Position numbers and translations under genes: made by a program. Below the pieces are notes generated by a model. The model made no database searches, was not told the origin of the DNA, and saw nothing but the letters and a program-made list of their open reading frames with translations. Of a stretch of DNA of 64,000 nt, positions 16,261 through 24,709 are shown in pieces. The DNA comes from DAOUKH01 sp965207995 (GTDB lineage Bacteria; Chloroflexota; Dehalococcoidia; SHYB01), in assembly GCA_965207995.1 (NCBI GenBank), contig OZ242299.1:1674001-1738000 (forward strand), read 5' to 3'. Each line of letters begins with the position of its first letter. Within the stretch, counting starts at the first letter, position 1.

Positions 16261-17109
16261 ATGGACGCGACGCTGAGACGCAAGCTGCTCTCGCTGTACG
16301 ACGCGCCGAGCCCCGGGGACCCGTCGCGCGTCGTGGCGGGGTATGACAAGGCGCACGCCGAGCGGGCTACGCGCATCGTGCTGGCGCTCGCCGGGGAGCT
16401 GGGCCTGCCCCAGGAGCGGCTTGGCGACCTGGAAGTGACCTGCCTGCTGCACGATCTGGGGCGCGCCGGGATGGACCCCGTCCTGTTCGGAAGCATCTTC
16501 CGTCTCGCAGAGGAGCGGGGGGTGCCGGTGCGGCTCTCCGAGATGCGGGATCGCTACCCCGAGCTCGACGAGACCCATGCCTGCGGTCACTTCCTCGAAC
16601 TGATGGCGCCGGTGTTCCATGAGGCGGGAATCGCGATGACGCCGGCGGTCGCTGACCACGTCGCGATGCGGCTCGATTTCAGGGGGCGCCTGCGGCGGGT
16701 GCTCGACGAGTGTGGGCCGAAGCTGGCCGGGTGGGGGGTGGCCGTCCATCCGTGGATGGAGAAGGTGATGCTGTACTACTACTACCCGGCGCTGATCAAG
16801 GACGAGCCCGAGGAGGTCCGTCGGATGGGCATGATGCTGGTGGCCGGGGAGAACTTCGAGGCGTACAACAACCACGAGCGCGCCCGGGACTACTACGTGG
16901 GGCGGGAGGCGCGTCTTGCGGCTGTCTTCGATGCGCTGGACGGGTTCGAGCGCCGGGGGCTCGTCGACGGGGCGGTGATGGACGCCTTGCGGCGGCTCAC
17001 GGCGTCGGGGCGGCTCGACGAGGTGATCAAGGAGTCGCGGGGGATGGCTGCCGGCAAGCCGCTGCCGGCGGAGGACGTCGCGTTCCAGCGGGCGCTGGCC
17101 GCGGGGTAG
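16261..17109 (+). CDS. HD-domain phosphohydrolase-like protein
   Basis: 282 residues. The metal-site pattern of an HD domain is visible: H32 in DKAHAERA and H64-D65 in CLLHDLGRAG, with a later histidine in VADHVAMRLDF as a plausible further ligand. HD proteins hydrolyse phosphate mono- or diesters, often nucleotides or cyclic dinucleotides; no GYP motif follows, so c-di-GMP activity is not indicated. I use the ATG at 16261, 11 bases after GAGGAGG. An ATG at 16228 exists but lies at the end of the repeat. Confidence 0.75.
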   Translation: MDATLRRKLLSLYDAPSPGDPSRVVAGYDKAHAERATRIVLALAGELGLPQERLGDLEVTCLLHDLGRAGMDPVLFGSIFRLAEERGVPVRLSEMRDRYPELDETHACGHFLELMAPVFHEAGIAMTPAVADHVAMRLDFRGRLRRVLDECGPKLAGWGVAVHPWMEKVMLYYYYPALIKDEPEEVRRMGMMLVAGENFEAYNNHERARDYYVGREARLAAVFDALDGFERRGLVDGAVMDALRRLTASGRLDEVIKESRGMAAGKPLPAEDVAFQRALAAG

Positions 17110-17116
17110 GGGGTGG

Positions 17117-17290
17117 GGGCGCCCCGCCCGGCCCCTCCGGCGCGCCCGTTGGGCGCGTGCCCTCTCTCAATCTCCCCCAGAGGGGGAGAGGCCGGAGGGG
17201 AGGGCGATTCGTGAATCGCCCCTACATGGATGATCCCCTACTGCCGCCGCGGTTTACGCGAAGGTCTTCCGTGGGGAGAAGAGGCAAGAC
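17117..17290. repeat. composite repeat: module B plus a truncated MITE-like element
   Basis: Module B (about 17160-17192) is followed by the MITE palindrome GGGCGATTCGTGAATCGCCC at 17202-17221, CCTACATGGATGATCC, and a right-terminal copy GTTTACGCGAAGGTCTTCC at 17252-17270. That end abuts GTGGGGAG (17271-17278) and AAGAGG. The left terminal repeat is missing, so this is a decayed relative of the copies at 14677 and 21977. Confidence 0.65.
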
Positions 17291-17314
17291 CCCTGGCTGG
17301 TAGACTAGGCCGCC

Positions 17315-18055
17315 ATGGGTACGGACTACGTGTTCATTCACGGCGGGGGCCGGGCGGGATGGTGCTGGACGCCGACGATTGAGGAGATGGCCCGTTCGGG
17401 TCATCCCAACCTGGGCCGGCTCGTTGCCCTGGATATGCCGGGCTGGGGGGCTAAGAAAGACGCCGAGGACTGCACGATGGCGGGCTACGTCGCCTCGGCG
17501 ATCGGCGACATCGAGGCCGCCGACCTGCGCGACATCATCGTGGTCGGTCACTCCTTTGCCGGGCTGACGATTCCGTACATCGTCAAGGCGATACCGGAGC
17601 GCTTCAAACGGGTGGTGTTCATGGCGTGCGCCGTCCCGGACGAGGGGGACAGTCTGCGGGACCTGCTGGTGAGCATGGGGAAGATGGACCCGCAGGAGCG
17701 GATCAGGCCGGCAGCGCCGCGGGAGCGGTTCAAGTCGGAGTGGGACGTGGAGCGGTCGAGCCGGCGGCTGGGACGGGAACGGGCGGAATGGTTGGTGGAC
17801 TGCCTGGAGAAGGAGTTCGAGCGCGAGCGGCCCATGCCGGTGATGGAGAAGGTGGCCCGCGACGGTTTCGCCGGGCTCAAGCCGGCTTCGTGGATCGTGC
17901 TGACACGGGACCGGTCGATGCCGCCTTCCTGGCAGCGGAAGTTCGCGGCCAAGCTGGGGATAGCGGAGACGGAGCAGATCGAGTTCGGCGGCGAGCACGA
18001 CGCGATGATCAGCAGCCCGAAGGGTGTCGCCGAGATCCTGCTGCGCTGGGCGTAG
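17315..18055 (+). CDS. alpha/beta hydrolase
   Basis: 246 residues, cytosolic alpha/beta-hydrolase fold. The oxyanion region is HGGGRAGWCW near residues 9-18, the nucleophile is S80 in GHSFAG, and the catalytic histidine is H228 in GGEHDAM; the acid probably lies in VLTRDRSMP near 205. It looks like the salicylate-esterase/hydroxynitrile-lyase-like branch (AB_hydrolase_6). Substrate unknown. No Shine-Dalgarno is evident before the ATG. The Uma2 gene follows on the same strand about 100 bases later. Confidence 0.87.
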   Translation: MGTDYVFIHGGGRAGWCWTPTIEEMARSGHPNLGRLVALDMPGWGAKKDAEDCTMAGYVASAIGDIEAADLRDIIVVGHSFAGLTIPYIVKAIPERFKRVVFMACAVPDEGDSLRDLLVSMGKMDPQERIRPAAPRERFKSEWDVERSSRRLGRERAEWLVDCLEKEFERERPMPVMEKVARDGFAGLKPASWIVLTRDRSMPPSWQRKFAAKLGIAETEQIEFGGEHDAMISSPKGVAEILLRWA

Positions 18056-18157
18056 GGCGGCGTGGACCGTCGAGAGCGGGGGCTCTCGGGACCCCCTGAA
18101 GAAAGCGGGCGGACTGCTACGATTGCGGCGGCGCGGAAGCGCGTGGCGAGGGCGCTG

Positions 18158-18715
18158 ATGACGATGCAGATCCAACGACGCGCATTCACCGTGGACGAAT
18201 ACCACGCGATGGCCGAGGCCGGCATTCTGACGACAGAAGACCGCGTCGAGTTGCTGGACGGAGAGATCATCGCCAAGGTTCCAATCGGCAGCAGGCACGC
18301 GACCTGTGTCGATAGACTGTCGGAGATGCTGTTCGAGGGGCTTCAAGGGCGGGCCGTCCTGAGGGTCCAAGGCCCAGTGCGGCTCGACGCGGGAAGCGAG
18401 CCGCAGCCGGATCTCATGCTCCTGAAACGACGCGACTATTCGCGAGGGCACCCCGGGCCGGAAGATACACTGCTGCTCGTCGAGGTGTCCGACACGACGA
18501 TCGATTTCGACCGCAATGCGAAGCTGCCGATCTATGCCCGTTCGGGGATACCCGAAGTCTGGATCGTCAACCTGGACACACGGTCGGTGGAAGTCTACTC
18601 GACGCCGTTGGACGGAGAATACACCGAATCGCGGTTGATCGGCGCGGAGGCGAGCCTGACTCCGGCATGCTTCGAGGACATCTCGCTGCCGGTTAGCCGG
18701 GTGATTCCCAGTTGA
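18158..18715 (+). CDS. Uma2-family putative endonuclease (DUF820)
   Basis: 185 residues of the Uma2 family, a PD-(D/E)xK nuclease fold abundant in cyanobacteria and Chloroflexota. The core is present: FTVDEYHAMAEAGILTTEDR at the N-terminus, E81-PQP-D85 as the catalytic acid segment, and E109 with V-S in LLLVEVSDTT, followed by K-P-x-YAR and WIVNL. Cellular role unproven; the copies are often mobile and multi-gene. Starts at 18158 or 18164 are both possible. Confidence 0.88.
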   Translation: MTMQIQRRAFTVDEYHAMAEAGILTTEDRVELLDGEIIAKVPIGSRHATCVDRLSEMLFEGLQGRAVLRVQGPVRLDAGSEPQPDLMLLKRRDYSRGHPGPEDTLLLVEVSDTTIDFDRNAKLPIYARSGIPEVWIVNLDTRSVEVYSTPLDGEYTESRLIGAEASLTPACFEDISLPVSRVIPS

Positions 18716-18755
18716 AGACGCCTTCCTTCGGCTCTCTTGCTCAAAGAGAGGCCCG

Positions 18756-19931
18756 CTAGCTGCGAGGCAGCCCGAGGCCGCGTCCGGCGATGACGTTGCG
18801 CTGGATCTCGTTGGCCCCGCCGATGATGCTGTACATCAGCTGCATGCGGATGAGGTGCTCGACGCGGCCGTCGGCGAGGACGTAGGGGCGCTTGGCGGTG
18901 TGGCGCTCGATCTGGGCGTAGAGCCCGAGCAAGGCCCCGGCGTTGTGGGCGAGTCGCTGGGTGAGCTCGCTGCCGAAGATCTTCACCTGGGAGGCCTCGT
19001 AGCTGGGTTGGTGGCCGATGCTCTGCAGCCAGCCGATGCGGTAGGCCAGCATGAGGCAGACCTCGGCCTCGATGGCCATCTGGGCGAGGCGGTGGCGGAC
19101 GTTGGCGCGGACGGGGTCGGCGGCGCTCCAGCCGAAGTCGTGCCAGACTTTGGCGAGGTCTTCGATCTGGCGCTTGGCGTTGGGGGCGTGCTCGACGACG
19201 GTGCGCTCGTGGTTGAGCACGGTGGTGGCGATGTACCAGCCCTGGTTCTCCTCGCCGATGAGGCATTCGCGGGCGTTGACGCGGCAGTTGTCGTAGTAGA
19301 CGACGTTCTGGATGCTGCCGGCGAGGTTGCCGAACTCCTCGTAGCGGATGCCGGGCGTGTCGGCGGGGATGACGAAGAAGCTGATGCCCTTGTGCTTGGG
19401 GGCGTCGGGGTCGGTGCGGGCGAGGAGGAAGCTGTAGTCGGCGAGGTGGAGGTGGCCGCCCCAGATCTTCTGGCCGTTGATGACGAAGTCGTCGCCGTCG
19501 CGGCGGGCCTGGGTGCGGAGGCCGGCGAGGTCGGAGCCGGCGTCGGGCTCGGAGAAGCCTTGGTGGAAGGCGACGTCGGCGTTGGAGATGGGGCCGAGGA
19601 AGCGCTGCTTCTGTTCCTCGGTGCCGTGCATCCAGATGGCGGGACCGAGGAAGCCGACACCCTGGTCGCGGGCGTTGAAGCGGTAGTAGGCGCTCTCCTC
19701 GGCGAAGATGAGCTGGCGGGTGATGGGGGCGTCCTGGCCGCCGTACTCCTTGGGCCAGGCCATGGTGAGCCACTGGCGGTCGGCCATCTTCTTGCGCACG
19801 GAGCGGATGAACTCGTGCATGGCGTCGCGCTCGTCGTAGCCGCCGTACCAGTCGGCGGGCAGCTCCTGCTCGTAGAAGTCGCGGAGCTCCCGGCGGAAGG
19901 CTTGGTCGGCGTCGGAGAAGGCGAAGTGCAT
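18756..19931 (-). CDS. acyl-CoA dehydrogenase family protein
   Basis: 391 residues, FAD-dependent. The N-terminal helical domain, a central beta domain with QGFSEPDAGSDLAGL (flavin and substrate-binding signature) and the C-terminal four-helix domain ending IIGGANEIQRNVIAGRGLGLPR are all complete. It oxidises the alpha-beta bond of an acyl-CoA thioester and passes electrons to ETF. It sits alone, so the chain specificity is unknown; the ADH-like subfamily of Actinobacteria and Chloroflexota often acts on branched or aromatic acyl-CoAs. GGGAG precedes the ATG. It converges with the Uma2 gene. Confidence 0.93.
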   Translation of the reverse strand: MHFAFSDADQAFRRELRDFYEQELPADWYGGYDERDAMHEFIRSVRKKMADRQWLTMAWPKEYGGQDAPITRQLIFAEESAYYRFNARDQGVGFLGPAIWMHGTEEQKQRFLGPISNADVAFHQGFSEPDAGSDLAGLRTQARRDGDDFVINGQKIWGGHLHLADYSFLLARTDPDAPKHKGISFFVIPADTPGIRYEEFGNLAGSIQNVVYYDNCRVNARECLIGEENQGWYIATTVLNHERTVVEHAPNAKRQIEDLAKVWHDFGWSAADPVRANVRHRLAQMAIEAEVCLMLAYRIGWLQSIGHQPSYEASQVKIFGSELTQRLAHNAGALLGLYAQIERHTAKRPYVLADGRVEHLIRMQLMYSIIGGANEIQRNVIAGRGLGLPRS

Positions 19932-20005
19932 GGAGGCTCCCGGGCCGCGGGGCGCGCCGCCCCGCGGCGTCTACGGCCGACCGTTTTGGTTGGGGATGAG
20001 GGCTG

Positions 20006-20497
20006 CTAGAGGAGCTCTTTCTTGAAAATCAGGCGTTCGAGGCCCCACTTGCGGCTGCCGAGAACGCCGATGGCGCCGGCGATGAGGAACCAGAGGAGGG
20101 GTACTTCGCCGCCGTGGGCGCCGAAGGCACCGCCCATGTCGCCGGGCGGGTTGGGGAAGAGGTGGGGCCAGGCGTCGAGGGCAAAGTGCATGTGGAAGTA
20201 GGCGACGATCATCATCACGGCGAGGGCGCCCGCGCCGAGGCGGGTCAAGATGCCAAGCCCGATGAGGAAGGCGCAAAAGAACTCGACCCACCCGGCCGCG
20301 GTGATCAGCTTGTCGGTGGGGTGCGGCACGGGGAATCCCCACAGCCCGAAGGCCTTCTGCCAGCCGTGGAGGCCGACGAAAAAGGCGAAGAGGACGCGGA
20401 AGAACAGGAATAACTCATCGGTGTATCGCTGGAGCAGGCTTCCGAAGATGCCGGTCCCTTCACCGTCGGTCGCAGGACTTCCTTGGGCATTCGCCAT
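20006..20497 (-). CDS. DoxX-family membrane protein
   Basis: 163 residues with four predicted transmembrane helices starting near residues 28, 66, 86 and 135. LFLFFRVLFAFFVGLHGWQK and WVEFFCAFLIGLGILTRLGA are characteristic of DoxX/YphA proteins. Family members are associated with terminal oxidases or thiol redox stress at the membrane; the specific function here is unknown. A GAGG motif precedes the ATG. Expressed towards the acyl-CoA dehydrogenase gene 74 bases away. Confidence 0.85.
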   Translation of the reverse strand: MANAQGSPATDGEGTGIFGSLLQRYTDELFLFFRVLFAFFVGLHGWQKAFGLWGFPVPHPTDKLITAAGWVEFFCAFLIGLGILTRLGAGALAVMMIVAYFHMHFALDAWPHLFPNPPGDMGGAFGAHGGEVPLLWFLIAGAIGVLGSRKWGLERLIFKKELL

Positions 20498-20692
20498 GGC
20501 GCGCCGCCTCTCTCCCAGCGTGGACCGGGGGCTATCGCCTTGTCATAACGTGCGCCGGATTGTAGCAAGGGCCGGCGGCGCATGCATCCCGCGACTGGGG
20601 TCAACCGGCGTTGCCGTTGTGCTATGCTCCCTCGGACTAGGTGAAGAGTACGCCAAGGCGTCGGCGGGCGCTGGGGCGAACGGAGGCAAGAC

Positions 20693-21835
20693 ATGAAATA
20701 CAAGGTGATCAACTCGGATGGGCACACCATCGAGCCCCCCGACATGTGGCTGCGGTATCTGCCGAAGAAGTTCCACGACCGGGCGCCCCGCGTGGTGAAG
20801 GACCCGAAGGGCGGCGACGCCTGGGAGTTCTTCCCCGACGTGGCCCCGGCGGCGATCGGCATGGTCACGACCGCCGGCCAGAAGTACGAAGAGATGCACT
20901 GGTACGGCTCGACCTACGAGACGATCAACAAGGGGTGCTTCGACGGGCAGGCCCGTGTCGAGGAGATGATCTTCGACGGCGTCGACGCTGAGGTGCTCTA
21001 TCCCTCGCAGCGGATGATGACGTACTTCACGGGCTCGGACGACGACGAGTTCCACAAGGCGGGCGTCGCCGCCTATAACGACTGGATACTCAACGAGTTC
21101 GCCGCCGCCGACCACCGCCGGCTGATCCCGATGTACCAGATGCCGAACCTGGGGATCGAGAACAGCCTGGCCGAGTTGAAGAACGCAAAGAAGTCCGGCT
21201 ACCGGGGCGTCATCCTGACGCACTGGCCGAGCGGCAGTCCGACGCTGGGGCCGGACGAAGAGGTGTTCTGGGCCGAGGCGGAGAGCCTTGAGATGCCGGT
21301 GCACATCCACATCAACATCGGGGGCGGGAAGCGCGACGCCAAGGAGGCGGCCATCGCCGCGGCGGCGGCTTCGGAGAACCTGAACACGATGCTCGGCGGA
21401 ATGCCGTTCGGGAGCTTCCCGCAGACGATGTCGGACATCATCCACCAAGGCATCTTCGACCGCTATCCGACGCTCAAGATGGTGGGCGTCGAGGTGCAGG
21501 CGGGGTGGATCCCCGCGGTGCTGGCGTGGTGGGACGACCGCTACTGGCGGAACCGCTCGATGACGGGCTGCAACCTGAAGATGCTCCCCAGCGAGTATTT
21601 CCGCCGCAACTGGCTGGTGACCTTCATCATCGACCGCTTCGCCGTGAAGAACCGCGAGGACATCGGCGTGGGCAACATCATGTGGTCGAACGACTACCCG
21701 CACCACGGCAACGACTGGCCGTACAGCCGGAAGGTGATCGCCGAGATGTTCGACGGGATACCCGCGGATGAGAAGTACGCGATGACGTGCGGCAACGCGA
21801 TGCAGCTGTACGGGCTCGAGGATGACGACGAGTAG
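20693..21835 (+). CDS. amidohydrolase-family (ACMSD-like) metal enzyme
   Basis: 380 residues of the Amidohydro_2 clan, TIM-barrel metal-dependent hydrolases/decarboxylases that include ACMSD and gamma-resorcylate decarboxylase. Visible metal-site elements: D9-G-H11 near the N-terminus (the usual D/E-x-H), a histidine in ILTHWP, HIHINIG, and the late acidic segment WSNDYPHHGNDWP. It would hydrolyse or decarboxylate a cyclic or aromatic acid; such genes are heavily duplicated in SAR202-type Chloroflexota. Single-gene unit followed by a strong terminator. Confidence 0.9.
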   Translation: MKYKVINSDGHTIEPPDMWLRYLPKKFHDRAPRVVKDPKGGDAWEFFPDVAPAAIGMVTTAGQKYEEMHWYGSTYETINKGCFDGQARVEEMIFDGVDAEVLYPSQRMMTYFTGSDDDEFHKAGVAAYNDWILNEFAAADHRRLIPMYQMPNLGIENSLAELKNAKKSGYRGVILTHWPSGSPTLGPDEEVFWAEAESLEMPVHIHINIGGGKRDAKEAAIAAAAASENLNTMLGGMPFGSFPQTMSDIIHQGIFDRYPTLKMVGVEVQAGWIPAVLAWWDDRYWRNRSMTGCNLKMLPSEYFRRNWLVTFIIDRFAVKNREDIGVGNIMWSNDYPHHGNDWPYSRKVIAEMFDGIPADEKYAMTCGNAMQLYGLEDDDE

Positions 21836-21867
21836 GCGCTAGCCGCCTCACGCAAAAGGCTGATTCG

Positions 21868-21905
21868 AAAGAGGCCGCGCTCCCGGGAGCGCGGCCTCTT
21901 TTCTT
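21868..21905 (+). terminator. intrinsic terminator after the amidohydrolase gene
   Basis: A perfect 34-bp palindrome (21868-21901) with AAAGAGGCCGCGCTCCC pairing to GGGAGCGCGGCCTCTTT, ending in TTTTCTT. It is the clearest factor-independent terminator in the window. Confidence 0.9.
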
Positions 21906-21947
21906 GGTGTGGGTGTCGGGCTTCGGTGGGCGTTGGCGGGTGTGAGG

Positions 21948-22260
21948 GGGCCCCTCATCTCAATCTTCTCCCGTGGGGAGACCTTTGCGTAACGGTTCCG
22001 GTTGTGAGGGAACGGGCGCTTCGCGAAGCGCCCCTACAGGGGAGAAGACCCCGCCCGCACCCCTGGGCAACCACGAGGGTTGCCCCTACATGGATGATCC
22101 GTCGGTGTCGTCGGAGGTTGTGCAAAGGTCTCCGTGGGGAGAAGAGGGAAGAGGGGACCGCCGCGCCCCGCCCCCATCGGCGCGCCCTGCGGGCGCGTGC
22201 CCGCCCTCAGTCCCTCCCAGAGGGAGGGAGGTTTAACGTCTCCCTCAGAGGAGAAGAGGT
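21948..22260. repeat. composite repeat block carrying an inserted MITE-like element
   Basis: GGGCCCCTCATCTCAATCTT and CTCCC lead into GTGGGGAG, the MITE-like element, a second GTGGGGAG and AAGAGG, then GGGGACCGCCGCGCCCCGCC and module A (about 22205-22240). Without the insert, the flanks reconstruct the uninterrupted block at 4151-4260. Between 22260 and the fumC promoter nothing else was recognised. Confidence 0.8.
21977..22133. mobile_element. MITE-like element, copy 2 (with target duplication)
   Basis: The terminal repeats are GGAGACCTTTGCGTAAC (21977-21993) and GTTGTGCAAAGGTCTCC (22117-22133), inverted with two mismatches. The internal palindrome is GGGCGCTTCGCGAAGCGCCC (22014-22033) and the second hairpin is GGGCAACC/GGTTGCCC (22065-22085). 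GTGGGGAG occurs directly on both sides (21973-21980 and 22134-22141); it overlaps the left terminal repeat by four bases, so the exact left end is ambiguous. No coding capacity. Confidence 0.7.
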
Positions 22261-22352
22261 CGAGGTACTCACCCGGCGCGAGAGGGAATCTATCCGCAAG
22301 GGAAGGGGGCAAGGGAGGGTAAGGTTGGCGTATGGGGTATATGGGCGTCGGG

Positions 22353-22358
22353 TATACT
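22353..22358 (+). promoter_or_regulatory. -10 element of the fumC promoter
   Basis: TATACT 17 bases upstream of the fumC GTG, preceded by CGGG. No good -35 is visible. The implied leader is only about 10 bases, which just fits the GGAGG Shine-Dalgarno. Confidence 0.45.
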
Positions 22359-22375
22359 GGTTGCCGGAGGAATTG

Positions 22376-23773
22376 GTGGCTTCAAGCAACGGCGTTCGCA
22401 TTGAGCGGGACACGATGGGCCCTATGGAGGTCCCCGAGGCGGCGTATTATGGCGCCTCGACGATGCGGGCGGTGCTGAACTTCCCCATCTCCGACCTGCG
22501 GTTTCCGCGTTCGTTTATCCGGGCGCTTGGGTTGATCAAGCGCTGCGCCGCGGAGACCAACCGGGACCTGGGGCTGCTGGACGCGAAGATCGCCGACGTG
22601 ATCGTCGCTGCGGCGGACGAGGTGGCGGAAGGGAAGCTCGACGAACACTTCGTGGTCGATATCTTCCAGACGGGGTCGGGCACGTCGACGAACATGAACG
22701 CCAACGAGGTGATCGCGAACCGCGCCGGGGAGCTGCTCGGCGAGGGGCGCGGCTCGAAGGCGGTGCATCCCAACGACCACGTGAACCTGGGACAGTCGTC
22801 GAACGACGTCATTCCGACGGCGATCCACCTAGCGGCGTTGATGGCAATCGAAGAGCGGCTCGCTCCGGCGTTGGAACAATTGCACGCGTCGTTGCGTCAT
22901 AAGAGCGACGAGTTCGCGGGTATTGTGAAGACGGGCCGGACACACCTCCAGGACGCTACGCCGGTGACATTAGGGCAGGAGTTCGACGGCTACGCGGGGC
23001 AGGTCGAGCGAGGGCTGCGCCGGCTCGACGCGGCGCGGGCCGATCTCCGCGAAGTCGCGTTGGGCGGGACGGCCGTGGGCAGCGGGGTGAACACCCACCC
23101 CGAGTTCGCGAGCCGTACGTGCGCCAAGGTCTCCGCCGCCGCGGGCGTCGAGATTCGGGAGACCGACAGTCACTTTCAGGCGCAGGCGACGCTTGACGGC
23201 GTCGTGCAGGCGAGCGGCTGCCTGCGCACGGTGGCGGTGAGCTTACTGAAGATCTCCAACGACGTGCGGTTCCTCGGATCGGGGCCGCGGGCGGGCATCG
23301 GCGAGCTTGCCCTGCCGGAGGTGCAGCCGGGAAGCTCGATCATGCCCGGCAAGGTGAACCCGGTGATCGCGGAGTCGCTCATCCAGGTCTGCGCCCAAGT
23401 GATCGGCAACGACACGGCGGTGACGCAGAGCGGCGAGTGGAGCTTCTTCGAGTTGAACACGATGATGCCGGTCGCCGCCCACAATCTGCTGCAGAGCATC
23501 GACCTGTTGGCCGCGGGGTCGTCGAACTTCGCGGCGCAGTGCGTCGACGGCCTCGAGGCGACCAGCCAGGGGCCGGACTCGGTGGAGCGTGGTCTGATGC
23601 TGGCCACGGCCCTCGCGCCGGTGGTCGGCTACGACAAGGCCGCCGCGATCGCCAAAGACGCCGCGAAGTCGGGGCGCACCATCGCCGAAGTCGCCCAGGA
23701 GCAGACGGACTTGAGCGCCGACGACCTGGCGCGGATTCTCGACCCATTCGCCATGACCAAGCCAAGCGGGTAG
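22376..23773 (+). CDS. fumC: class II fumarate hydratase
   Basis: 465 residues, the usual length of fumarase C. It interconverts fumarate and L-malate in the TCA cycle as a cytosolic homotetramer. Recognisable are TGSGTSTNMNANEV near 100-113, THLQDATPVTLGQEF, and the superfamily signature GSSIMPGKVNP that carries the catalytic serine loop. Residues typical of fumarase rather than aspartase surround the signature, but aspartate ammonia-lyase cannot be fully excluded. GTG at 22376 lies 5 bases after GGAGG. The frame is open upstream only because repeat DNA is open; that part is not conserved. Confidence 0.93.
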   Translation: MASSNGVRIERDTMGPMEVPEAAYYGASTMRAVLNFPISDLRFPRSFIRALGLIKRCAAETNRDLGLLDAKIADVIVAAADEVAEGKLDEHFVVDIFQTGSGTSTNMNANEVIANRAGELLGEGRGSKAVHPNDHVNLGQSSNDVIPTAIHLAALMAIEERLAPALEQLHASLRHKSDEFAGIVKTGRTHLQDATPVTLGQEFDGYAGQVERGLRRLDAARADLREVALGGTAVGSGVNTHPEFASRTCAKVSAAAGVEIRETDSHFQAQATLDGVVQASGCLRTVAVSLLKISNDVRFLGSGPRAGIGELALPEVQPGSSIMPGKVNPVIAESLIQVCAQVIGNDTAVTQSGEWSFFELNTMMPVAAHNLLQSIDLLAAGSSNFAAQCVDGLEATSQGPDSVERGLMLATALAPVVGYDKAAAIAKDAAKSGRTIAEVAQEQTDLSADDLARILDPFAMTKPSG

Positions 23774-23881
23774 CCGGAAGGCAAGAACCTCTTTAGAACA
23801 CACTGTCGTAGGAACCAAGGAGTGGGTGGACCAAAGGCGCGAGGGCGGTATGCGGTGCGAATCGCACAAGGAGGCGGGATG

Positions 23882-24706
23882 ATGTTGAAGCGAACCACAC
23901 TGATGAGCGCCGTTCTCGCCGCGGTCTTGGCGGTCGCCGCCTGTGCCGGCGAAGACCCCACGGCAACGCCGGTGCCGCCGACGAACACGCCGGTGCCACC
24001 GACGGCAACGCCGGTCCCACCGACGGATACGCCGGTGCCGCCAACGGCCACACCGGTGCCACCGACGAACACACCGGTGCCGCCGACGGCAACGCCGGTG
24101 CCACCGACGGCGACGCCGGCTCCAGCGGCCACGGAGCCGCCCGCACCGGCCGCCACGGCGGTGCCCGTGGCGACGGCCCCTCCGGCGGCCGAAGACTCGC
24201 CGGTCGAGGCCTACGCGAAGCAGTGCCAGATGGACATCGCGGTCCAGTTCATGACGCAACTGAGTACGTTCGAGGGCGACCCCATCACGCTCGATCCAAC
24301 GGGCACCCTTACTTGGGGACGGCTCGCGGAACTGCTCGACGGCGGCGTGCAGACCTTCAGCCAACTGATGCCGCCGCCGGAGCTGCAGGAATACCATGAC
24401 GCCCGGCTGAATACCTTCAGGGCCTTCCGCGATTCGGCACTTTCGCGCCCCAGCGGCGGACTGTTCATCCAGGACTTCCTTGTTGTCATCCAGGAAATCT
24501 TCCCGCAACTCATCGAGATCAGCCTCGACCCGAACAAGACCGATGAGCAGAAGGAAGAGGAGATTCAGGAGATAGCCACGGAGAAACTCAGCGAGTTCTT
24601 CGGTCCGGAGTGGGCCGAGACGGGCGCGGCCGAGTCGGCGGCGTGGGAGGCGCTCCCCGAAGAGACGCGCGCCATCCTGGAACGCTATGATTGCTTCAGC
24701 GTCTAA
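23882..24706 (+). CDS. putative lipoprotein with TPVPP repeats, paralogue 1
   Basis: 274 residues. A lipoprotein signal peptide ends in LAVAAC with the lipidated C21; a spacer of about ten repeats of T-x-T-P-V-P-P follows (about 28-75), typical of an extended wall- or surface-spanning stalk. The C-terminal domain of about 170 residues is acidic and helical, with one cysteine at each end (YAKQCQ and RYDCFSV) that could form a disulfide. No known domain was recognised. AAGGAGG lies 7 bases before the second of two ATGs. Followed after 3 bases by a paralogue, so a tandem duplication. Confidence 0.85.
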   Translation: MLKRTTLMSAVLAAVLAVAACAGEDPTATPVPPTNTPVPPTATPVPPTDTPVPPTATPVPPTNTPVPPTATPVPPTATPAPAATEPPAPAATAVPVATAPPAAEDSPVEAYAKQCQMDIAVQFMTQLSTFEGDPITLDPTGTLTWGRLAELLDGGVQTFSQLMPPPELQEYHDARLNTFRAFRDSALSRPSGGLFIQDFLVVIQEIFPQLIEISLDPNKTDEQKEEEIQEIATEKLSEFFGPEWAETGAAESAAWEALPEETRAILERYDCFSV

Positions 24707-24709
24707 GCC

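Noticed and set aside
18732..18750. CTCTCTT/AAGAGAG hairpin between the convergent Uma2 and acyl-CoA dehydrogenase genes
   Set aside because: Seven base pairs, mostly weak, and no T-run on either strand. Not enough for a terminator call.
21926..22375. In-frame N-terminal extension of fumarase by about 150 codons
   Set aside because: The extension translates repeat and MITE DNA. Family members start at the position of the GTG at 22376, which has a proper Shine-Dalgarno.
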